The notes under the pieces were generated by a model that was given only the letters and a program-made list of their open reading frames with translations, searched no databases and was not told the DNA's origin. A DNA stretch of 5,033 nt from assembly GCA_900553645.1 (NCBI GenBank), contig USEE01000138.1, forward strand, positions 1 to 5,033, in the 5' to 3' direction. Made by a program: the position numbers and the translations under genes. The DNA is from an uncultured Eubacteriales bacterium (GTDB taxonomy: Bacteria > Bacillota_A > Clostridia > Christensenellales > Aristaeellaceae). Numbering within the stretch: position 1 is the first letter of the stretch; each line of letters begins with the position of its first letter. Below are positions 1 through 4,632 of this stretch, one piece after another.

Positions 1-436
1 CACCGGCGTGCTTGCGGCTACCAAGAACTACAACCCCGCCACGCTGCGTCTGGCCGCGGTGTTTGCGATAATCATCGCCTTCTGCGGCAAGATCTCCGCT
101 TTCCTGCAGACTCTGCCCTCCGCGGTAATGGGCGGCGTATCCATCATACTGTTCGGTATGATCGCGGCCGTCGGTCTGCGCACTCTGGTTGAAAATCAGG
201 TCGATTTCAAGTCCAGCCGCAACCTCATGATCATCGCGATCATGCTGGTGCTGGGTCTGGGCGGCGCGGCCATCCACATCTCGCTGGGCGACAGCGGCGC
301 GATCGAGTTCTCCGGCTCGGCGCTGGCTGCGATAGTCGGTATCGTGCTCAACAAAGTAATCCCCGAGCGCCCCGATGACACGCCCCCGTCGGACAATCCT
401 CAGCCCGCCAAGAAGGAAGAAAATTACAAATTCTAA
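1..436 (+). CDS. uraA: Uracil permease (NCS2 family), C-terminal part
   Basis: This is the last 144 residues of a membrane transporter; the start is outside the window. The reading frame is open from position 2 and stops at TAA 434-436. The stretch LQTLPSAVMGGVSIILFGMI, followed by AAVGLRTLVE, is the typical late-transmembrane signature of NCS2 uracil:proton symporters (UraA/PyrP). Four hydrophobic segments are visible: about AAVFAIIIAFCG, AVMGGVSIILFGMIAAVG, LMIIAIMLVLGLGG and SALAAIVGIVL. A short polar cytoplasmic tail rich in Pro, Asp and Lys follows. The glutamates that bind uracil in E. coli UraA map upstream and cannot be checked. By family, it imports uracil for salvage into UMP. A permease directly before pyrB matches the Bacillus pyrP-pyrB order, which favours uracil over xanthine or urate as substrate. 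The stop lies six bases before the first hairpin of the pyrB leader, so the permease and pyr genes are probably co-transcribed. Confidence 0.9.
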   Translation, partial: TGVLAATKNYNPATLRLAAVFAIIIAFCGKISAFLQTLPSAVMGGVSIILFGMIAAVGLRTLVENQVDFKSSRNLMIIAIMLVLGLGGAAIHISLGDSGAIEFSGSALAAIVGIVLNKVIPERPDDTPPSDNPQPAKKEENYKF

Positions 437-441
437 TTAAA

Positions 442-500
442 CGGCCCCCCCGATAAACGGGCCGCACACAGAGGAGCGGCCGGCAACCGTTCCTCTTTTT
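442..500 (+). promoter_or_regulatory. Putative transcription attenuator in the pyrB leader
   Basis: Three overlapping stems can be drawn in the RNA. Stem 1 pairs 442-447 (CGGCCC) with 459-464 (GGGCCG), loop 448-458. Stem 2 pairs 460-465 (GGCCGC) with 476-481 (GCGGCC), loop 466-475. Stem 3 is the terminator, 470-479 with 487-496. Stem 2 shares bases with both others, so stem 1 would block stem 2 and allow termination, while stem 2 would disrupt the terminator. This is the anti-antiterminator / antiterminator / terminator arrangement of an attenuator. No room remains for a promoter between the terminator and the pyrB ribosome binding site at 513, so pyrB transcription must pass through it. I see no good match to the PyrR-binding consensus (ARUCCNGNGAGGYU); 467-476 (CACAGAGGAG) is only a loose resemblance and lies in the antiterminator loop. 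The effector is unknown. Confidence 0.6.
470..500 (+). terminator. Intrinsic terminator upstream of pyrB
   Basis: A 10-bp stem (470-479 AGAGGAGCGG with 487-496 CCGTTCCTCT, one G-U pair) closes a 7-base loop (480-486). Five T residues (496-500) follow, the first of which closes the stem. It lies between the permease stop and the pyrB ribosome binding site, so it would end permease transcripts unless antitermination occurs. Confidence 0.7.
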
Positions 501-512
501 GTAGACACATTT

Positions 513-519
513 AGGAGGT
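513..519 (+). promoter_or_regulatory. pyrB ribosome binding site
   Basis: AGGAGGT lies 7 bases before the ATG at 527 and is a near-perfect Shine-Dalgarno. It fixes the pyrB start and begins only 13 bases after the terminator T-tract, which rules out a separate promoter in between. Confidence 0.85.
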
Positions 520-526
520 CATTCAA

Positions 527-1447
527 ATGCCGTTTACGACTAAAGACGTGCTTGGAATGCGCGGCGTACCGGCCACGCTGATAAAGGAAATACTGGACAC
601 TGCGGCGCAGCTGAAGCCCATGCTATCTACGCCCAGCAAAAAGACCCCGCACCTGCAGGGGCGCAGCATAGTGACGTTGTTTTATGAAAACTCCACCCGC
701 ACCCGAATGAGCTTTGAACTGGCCAGCAAGTACATGTCGGCCGCCGCTGCGAATATATCCGCGTCCGCGTCGTCGGTGGCCAAGGGCGAAACGCTGCTGG
801 ACACCGGCCGCACGCTGGATCACATGGGCACCGACGTTATAATAATCCGCCACCCGATGTCGGGCGCGCCGCACCTGCTGGCAAAGCATGTGCACGCGTC
901 GGTAATCAACGCGGGCGACGGTATGAACGAGCATCCCTCTCAGGCGCTGCTGGACATGTTCACCATGCGCGAAAAGAAGGGCGATATTAAGGGACTTAAA
1001 GTCGCGATAGTCGGCGACGTTATGCACAGCCGCGTGGCGCGCTCCAACATCTGGGGCCTGCGCACGATGGGCGCGGATGTGGTGCTGGCCGGCCCGCCCA
1101 CGCTGATGCCCTACGATCTGGAGGCCATGGACGTAAAGGCCACCACCAATGTGGACGAGGCACTGCGCGGCGCGGACGTGGTAATGGGTCTGCGTATACA
1201 GCGCGAGCGTCAGCAGGGCGGCCTTTTCCCGTCGGTGAGCGAGTATAACGAGTTCTTCGGCATATCCGACCGCCGCATGGCGCTGGCCGATAAGGATGCG
1301 ATCGTCATGCATCCCGGCCCGGTAAACCGCGGCGTGGAGCTGAACTCGAGCGTCATCGACGCGCCGTATTCCTTCATCGACGAACAGGTAACTAACGGCG
1401 TCGCGGTTCGCATGGCACTGCTTTACATGATTACGCGGAGGGCTTGA
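527..1447 (+). CDS. pyrB: Aspartate carbamoyltransferase catalytic chain
   Basis: It catalyses carbamoyl phosphate + L-aspartate to N-carbamoyl-L-aspartate, the committed step of pyrimidine synthesis, in the cytoplasm. The 306-residue length is normal for a catalytic chain. The N-terminal carbamoyl-phosphate domain has the STRTR motif (residues 56-60). S82 and K86 in SSVAKGE correspond to the loop residues Ser80 and Lys84 of the E. coli enzyme. R108-H109-P110 and HPSQALLD (136-143) complete the carbamoyl-phosphate site. The aspartate domain carries GDVMHSRVARSN (162-173, R168), GLRIQRERQ (220-228, R222 and Q224) and HPGPVNRGVE (261-270). Every expected active-site motif is present, so it should be active. 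The start is fixed by the AGGAGGT at 513-519. No pyrI regulatory-chain gene follows; pyrC begins one base after the stop, so this looks like a Bacillus-type unregulated trimer unless pyrI lies elsewhere. The C-terminal codons contain the pyrC ribosome binding site. Expression is probably set by the leader attenuator. Confidence 0.97.
   Translation: MPFTTKDVLGMRGVPATLIKEILDTAAQLKPMLSTPSKKTPHLQGRSIVTLFYENSTRTRMSFELASKYMSAAAANISASASSVAKGETLLDTGRTLDHMGTDVIIIRHPMSGAPHLLAKHVHASVINAGDGMNEHPSQALLDMFTMREKKGDIKGLKVAIVGDVMHSRVARSNIWGLRTMGADVVLAGPPTLMPYDLEAMDVKATTNVDEALRGADVVMGLRIQRERQQGGLFPSVSEYNEFFGISDRRMALADKDAIVMHPGPVNRGVELNSSVIDAPYSFIDEQVTNGVAVRMALLYMITRRA
1437..1442 (+). promoter_or_regulatory. pyrC ribosome binding site inside pyrB
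   Basis: GGAGGG sits within the last codons of pyrB, 6 bases before the pyrC ATG at 1449. With a stop-to-start gap of one base, this points to translational coupling of the two genes. Confidence 0.8.
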
Positions 1448-1448
1448 T

Positions 1449-2723
1449 ATGCTTATAAAGAATGGTCGCATAATTGATCCGGCAAACGGCGTTGACGAAG
1501 TAAACGATCTGCTGATAGAGGATGGCAAGGTAGTAAGTATCGGCAAGGTGGAAAACTACGACGGCGAAACCTACGACGCGGCGGGCAAGATAGTCGCGCC
1601 CGGCTTCGTGGATCTGCACTGCCACCTGCGCGATCCCGGATTTGAATATAAAGAGGACATCTACACCGGCACGCGCGCCGCGGCGCACGGCGGCTTCACC
1701 AGCGTATGCTGCATGGCCAACACCATGCCGGTAAACGACAACGCCGCGATAACCCGCTCGATCATCGAAAAGGCGCATCGCGAGGGCGTGGTAAACGTAT
1801 ATCCCATCGGCGCGATAACCAAGGGTCTGAAGGGCGAGGAACTGGCCGAAATGGGTCAGATGCAGAAGGCGGGCACGGTCGCCGTGTCCGACGACGGCAA
1901 GCCAGTAATGAGCGGCCGCAAGATGTATCTGGCGCTGCAGTACGCCAAGGCGTTCGGCATAACCGTAATATCGCACAGCGAGGACACCGACATCACCGCC
2001 GAGGGCCAGATGAACGAGGGCACCGTGTGCACGCGTCTGGGTCTGAAGGGCATACCGCGCGCCGCCGAGGAAACCATGATCGCGCGCGAGTGCATACTGG
2101 CCGAGGAGCTGGGCACGCACGTACACATCGCGCACGTATCCACCGAGGGCAGCGTTGACATAGTGCGCCACTTCAAGTCGCGCGGCGCTAAAATCACCGC
2201 CGAGACCGCACCGCATTACGTGTATGGCACTGACGAACTGGTCGAGGAGCTGGACTATGATGCGGACACCCGCGTCAACCCGCCGCTGCGCACCGATAAG
2301 GATCGCCTTGCGTGCATAGCGGGTCTGAAAGATGGCACGCTGGATTGCATTGCGACCGACCATGCGCCTCATCATGTGGACGAGAAGCGCGTCGAATACG
2401 CCCTTGCCGCCAGCGGCATATCCGGCTTTGAGACGGCGTTCGCGCTGTGCAACACCGCGATGGTGCTGACCGGCCTTATGGACATCAACATGCTGATAAG
2501 CAAGATGACCTGCGAACCCGCGCGCGTGCTGGGTCTGAATGCGGGCACGCTCACTCCGGGCGCGGCGGCCGACGTGGTCGTAATCGACCCCAATGAGGTA
2601 TGGGCCATTGATCCGCAGAAGTTCCTGAGCAAGGGCAAGAATACCCCGTTCAAGGGCAAGGTAGTAACCGGTGCGATCAAGCGCACGTATGTCGCGGGCA
2701 AATGCGTATGGCAGGAGGGCTAA
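1449..2723 (+). CDS. pyrC: Dihydroorotase, class I type
   Basis: It is a zinc amidohydrolase that reversibly cyclises N-carbamoyl-L-aspartate to L-dihydroorotate, the third step of the pathway. Its 424 residues match the length of the Bacillus-type (class I) enzyme rather than the shorter E. coli form of about 350. Motifs run in order. DLHCHLRDPG (55-64) gives zinc ligands H57 and H59. ANTMPVND (90-97) and SDDGKPV (147-153) follow, the latter supplying the metal-bridging aspartate found in class I enzymes. ISHSED (174-179) gives H176 and HIAHVST (226-232) gives H229. RVNPPLR (275-281) follows, and ATDHAPH (302-308) gives the catalytic D304. All expected metal and catalytic residues are present. 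The C-terminal part (GTLTPGAAADVVVIDP) is the usual small beta-domain of amidohydrolases. Hydantoinase or allantoinase are sequence relatives, but position between pyrB and pyrF decides for dihydroorotase. The start is set by GGAGGG at 1437-1442. Confidence 0.97.
   Translation: MLIKNGRIIDPANGVDEVNDLLIEDGKVVSIGKVENYDGETYDAAGKIVAPGFVDLHCHLRDPGFEYKEDIYTGTRAAAHGGFTSVCCMANTMPVNDNAAITRSIIEKAHREGVVNVYPIGAITKGLKGEELAEMGQMQKAGTVAVSDDGKPVMSGRKMYLALQYAKAFGITVISHSEDTDITAEGQMNEGTVCTRLGLKGIPRAAEETMIARECILAEELGTHVHIAHVSTEGSVDIVRHFKSRGAKITAETAPHYVYGTDELVEELDYDADTRVNPPLRTDKDRLACIAGLKDGTLDCIATDHAPHHVDEKRVEYALAASGISGFETAFALCNTAMVLTGLMDINMLISKMTCEPARVLGLNAGTLTPGAAADVVVIDPNEVWAIDPQKFLSKGKNTPFKGKVVTGAIKRTYVAGKCVWQEG
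2713..2719 (+). promoter_or_regulatory. pyrF ribosome binding site at the end of pyrC
   Basis: AGGAGGG overlaps the last pyrC codons and stands 11 bases before the ATG at 2731. The spacing is slightly long but excludes the in-frame ATG at 2740 (20 bases away). It also argues against the upstream in-frame GTG at 2671, which would start deep inside pyrC. Confidence 0.75.
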
Positions 2724-2730
2724 GACATAT

Positions 2731-3651
2731 ATGAATCAGATGGATTTGATGATAGACCGCATCATAGAAAAGCATAACCCCACCGTCGCGGGTCTGGACA
2801 CACGCGTCGAGTACCTGCCCGAAGAGTTTATCGCCGAACTCGGTATAGGCGCAATCGATACCATGGAGAAGGCGGCTCAGGCGATACTTGCGTACAACAA
2901 GCGCCTGATAAAGGCTCTTTGCGATATAGTACCCGCCGTCAAGGTTCAGATTGCCTATTACGAGATGTATGGCGTGGCGGGCATGAAGGCGTTTGAGGAA
3001 ACCCTCAAGGCCGCGCACGAGGCCGGCATGAGCGTAATGGTGGACGCAAAGCGCAACGACATAGGCGCGACCGCCGAGGCGTATGCGACTTCCTATCTGG
3101 GCAAGACTCAGCTTCCCGCCGGTGAAGCGCGCGCTTTCGAGGGCGACTTCGTGACCGTGAACGCATATTTGGGCGTGGACGGCGTGAAGCCGTTCGTAAA
3201 TGCCTGCGAGAAAAACGGCGGCGGCATATTCGCCCTTGTCAAGACCTCCAACCCGTCCAGCGGACAGCTTCAGGACATGAAGCTGGAGGACGGCCGCACG
3301 GTGTACGAGATGATGGGCGATCTGGTAAGCGAGTGGGGCGAGAGCACCATCGGCAGGCACGGCTATTCTCAGGTGGGCGCGGTAGTGGGCGCTACCTATC
3401 CCGAGCAGGGGCGTGAACTGCGCGCGCGCATGAAGCACACCTTCTTCCTAGTGCCCGGCTACGGCGCGCAGGGCGCAACCGGCAAGGACATCGCGGGCTG
3501 CTTCGACGAGAAGGGCCTGGGTGCGATAGTCAACGCGTCGCGTTCGCTGCTGTGCGCATGGAAAAAGCAGCCCGGCGTGGCGTTCGATACGGCTGCACGT
3601 AACGAGGCCATTCGTATGCGCGACGACATAACCGCGAATATCAACCTGTAA
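2731..3651 (+). CDS. pyrF: Orotidine 5'-phosphate decarboxylase, long (type 2) form
   Basis: It decarboxylates OMP to UMP, the last step of de novo synthesis, and is a cytoplasmic TIM-barrel enzyme. The protein has 306 residues from the ATG at 2731, longer than the usual 230-240-residue bacterial PyrF and typical of the type 2 family known from mycobacteria, myxobacteria and many Clostridia. The N-terminal MIDRIIEKHNPTVAGLDTR (7-25) is characteristic and contains the substrate-site D23. K71 lies in VKVQIAYYE. The catalytic lysine/aspartate motif DAKRNDIG spans 105-112 (K107, D110). FVTVNAYLGVDGVKPF (140-155), LVKTSNPSSGQ (169-179), VPGYGAQG (241-248) and the phosphate-binding NASRS (268-272, R271) follow. 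All the motifs are intact. It starts 7 bases after the pyrC stop and belongs to the same operon. The pyr transcript probably ends soon after, since the next gene is on the other strand. Confidence 0.96.
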   Translation: MNQMDLMIDRIIEKHNPTVAGLDTRVEYLPEEFIAELGIGAIDTMEKAAQAILAYNKRLIKALCDIVPAVKVQIAYYEMYGVAGMKAFEETLKAAHEAGMSVMVDAKRNDIGATAEAYATSYLGKTQLPAGEARAFEGDFVTVNAYLGVDGVKPFVNACEKNGGGIFALVKTSNPSSGQLQDMKLEDGRTVYEMMGDLVSEWGESTIGRHGYSQVGAVVGATYPEQGRELRARMKHTFFLVPGYGAQGATGKDIAGCFDEKGLGAIVNASRSLLCAWKKQPGVAFDTAARNEAIRMRDDITANINL

Positions 3652-3682
3652 TATAGCAATATAAGATAGAAGCGATATGAGG

Positions 3683-3710
3683 CGACCGGCGGCAGAAGTG
3701 CCGCCGGTCG
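3683..3710 (+). terminator. Strong hairpin after pyrF, terminator-like but without a U-tract
   Basis: A perfect 12-bp GC-rich stem pairs 3683-3694 (CGACCGGCGGCA) with 3699-3710 (TGCCGCCGGTCG) around a GAAG loop. It starts 31 bases after the pyrF stop and lies between two converging genes, so it could mark or protect the 3' ends of both mRNAs. The bases after it (TGCTGAATGA) contain no T-run, nor is there a clear T-run on the minus-strand side. It is therefore not a textbook intrinsic terminator, and may be a mRNA-stabilising or pausing structure. Confidence 0.45.
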
Positions 3711-3758
3711 TGCTGAATGATATGCTGTTTAAGGCAGTTTATGCAAGGGCGGGCGGCG

Positions 3759-4367
3759 TCAGACGATTTTCACGCCCAGCATCAGCGCAACGTCGATTGC
3801 CTGAGCCGCGCTTATCTTTGCACCTGCGATTTCGTGGCGATCGTCGGACAGCGCTATGCCGCTGATCGTGCATGTACTTAAATCCATGCCCTTGAGCGGA
3901 GTTCTGAAAAAGTCGGCGCGCGTCAGGTCGCAGTAGGCGAATTTGAGCTTCTTTAGTTTAAGCTCGCTCAGAAACGCGTCCGCCATGTTGCAGCGCGCAA
4001 ACGATACGGCTTCGAGTTTTGACTGAGTAAGGTTAATATACCTGAGCGTACAGTCACTAAGTGTGCTTTCGCGCATTATGCAGCCGTGCATATCGGTACT
4101 TGCGCCGGTAACGCCGCTCAGCGTGCAGCGCCGAAAGTAGCCGTCCGCAAACGACGAGCGGCTTATGTCGCACTGCTCAAACGCGCAGTCGTAAAAGCTG
4201 GCGCGGCCAAAGTCGCAGCCGTCGAACCGGCAGCGTATGAAGCGCACGCCTGAAAACTCGACGCGGGTCAGGTCGGATTCGGTGAGCGCCTCATCCTCGT
4301 ATATCGAGTTCTCAACGGTTTCGTCGCGCTCGCGGGCGGCCAAAGCGTCATCGAAAAGCATGGACAT
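3759..4367 (-). CDS. Pentapeptide-repeat protein, function unknown
   Basis: The 202-residue protein is almost entirely pentapeptide repeats. A hydrophobic residue (mostly Leu or Phe) sits at every fifth position from L28 to L173 without a register break, giving 30 repeats; only G88 is not hydrophobic. Examples are CDFGR, ASFYD, CDLTR, ADFFR and MDLST. Known family structures predict a right-handed square beta-helix of about seven coils. Ten cysteines all occupy the residue two before the centre. Residues 1-37 are rich in Asp and Glu, and the C-terminus (ISAAQAIDVALMLGVKI) looks like a capping helix seen in related proteins. There is no signal peptide or membrane segment, so it is probably cytoplasmic. 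Family members include gyrase-protecting DNA mimics (Qnr, MfpA), but most have no known role and nothing here proves that function. The start is set by AGGAGG (4373-4378), 5 bases upstream; a second ATG two codons later is possible. It lies antisense between pyrF and pyrK. Its codon use, including ATA isoleucine, resembles its neighbours, so recent transfer from a distant genome is unlikely. Confidence 0.88.
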   Translation of the reverse strand: MSMLFDDALAARERDETVENSIYEDEALTESDLTRVEFSGVRFIRCRFDGCDFGRASFYDCAFEQCDISRSSFADGYFRRCTLSGVTGASTDMHGCIMRESTLSDCTLRYINLTQSKLEAVSFARCNMADAFLSELKLKKLKFAYCDLTRADFFRTPLKGMDLSTCTISGIALSDDRHEIAGAKISAAQAIDVALMLGVKIV

Positions 4368-4396
4368 GTGCGCCTCCTGAAATTTGTAATGAACCC

Positions 4397-4425
4397 ATTA
4401 TACACTGTGCGGCGCTTGCACGCAA
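4397..4425 (-). promoter_or_regulatory. Promoter of the pentapeptide-repeat gene
   Basis: On the minus strand a perfect TATAAT (4402-4397) lies 17 bases downstream of TTGCGT (4425-4420), which matches the first three bases of TTGACA. Transcription would start near 4390, giving a leader of about 23 bases that includes the AGGAGG at 4378-4373. Spacing and position fit a housekeeping-sigma promoter, so the gene is likely transcribed on its own. Confidence 0.65.
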
Positions 4426-4467
4426 CCTGCCGCGCGCGTTAAGATGCGCGTGGGCGGGCGTAAATTG

Positions 4468-4477
4468 TGTGCGCACA
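4468..4477. repeat. 10-bp perfect palindrome TGTGCGCACA
   Basis: This self-complementary 10-mer lies in the divergent intergenic region, about 43 bases upstream of the pentapeptide promoter -35 and 155 bases before pyrK. It has the symmetry of a dimeric regulator site, but such CG-rich palindromes also arise by chance in this composition. No regulator is recognised. Confidence 0.3.
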
Positions 4478-4518
4478 GGCAGGAAAACCCGGCACTATGG
4501 TCGAAAGTCTTATATTGG

Positions 4519-4536
4519 TGCGCGTATGGACGCGCA
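4519..4536. repeat. Inverted repeat TGCGCG-6-CGCGCA
   Basis: Six-base arms at 4519-4524 and 4531-4536 flank TATGGA, between the two divergent genes. It could form a small hairpin in a pyrK leader RNA or be an operator half-site pair. There is no U-tract, so it is not a terminator. Confidence 0.25.
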
Positions 4537-4584
4537 ATTACTTTGGAGAATGCCTTAAAGGGCGTGTTTAGGCAGAATGTGAAA

Positions 4585-4612
4585 TTCAGCCTGAATGCGC
4601 GCAGGGTATGAT
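4585..4612 (+). promoter_or_regulatory. Weak candidate promoter for pyrK
   Basis: TATGAT (4607-4612) matches five of six -10 bases. A poor -35 candidate, TTCAGC (4585-4590), lies 16 bases upstream and overlaps the inverted repeat ATTCA-GCC-TGAAT (4584-4596), which could be an operator. Transcription would begin near 4619, immediately before the ribosome binding site. pyrK needs some promoter of its own or read-through across the antisense gene, but this match alone is weak. Confidence 0.3.
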
Positions 4613-4632
4613 TCAATTGTGAGGAAAGAAAT

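Noticed and set aside
432..451. Possible promoter with -10 TCTAAT (432-437) firing into the C7 tract, as for reiterative initiation
   Set aside because: No acceptable -35 lies at the right distance (the bases at 409-414 are CAAGAA). Read-through from the permease is the simpler explanation.
1706..2158. 150-codon plus-strand frame inside pyrC
   Set aside because: It is an out-of-frame shadow of pyrC with a low-complexity Arg/Gly/His-rich translation.
623..2375. Two long open frames on the minus strand opposite pyrB and pyrC (623-1546 and 1431-2375)
   Set aside because: They are compositional shadows of well-supported genes, rich in His, Arg, Ala and Tyr, with no recognisable domain and no ribosome binding site.
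2671..2730. Upstream GTG start that would lengthen PyrF by 20 residues
   Set aside because: It overlaps the pyrC end by 53 bases and lacks a ribosome binding site. The family N-terminus begins at the ATG at 2731, which has AGGAGGG upstream.
2677..3438. 253-codon minus-strand open frame opposite pyrF
   Set aside because: It is the complement of an intact pyrF with all family motifs, and its translation has no domain-like pattern.
3677..3865. 62-codon plus-strand frame across the hairpin after pyrF
   Set aside because: It is formed largely by the hairpin and the antisense of the pentapeptide gene, with no ribosome binding site and no domain.
4444..4611. 55-codon plus-strand frame before pyrK, considered as a leader peptide or small protein
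   Set aside because: There is no Shine-Dalgarno before its ATG, and it uses AGG, TTA, TTG and CTA codons that are rare in the neighbouring genes. The translation has no recognisable pattern.
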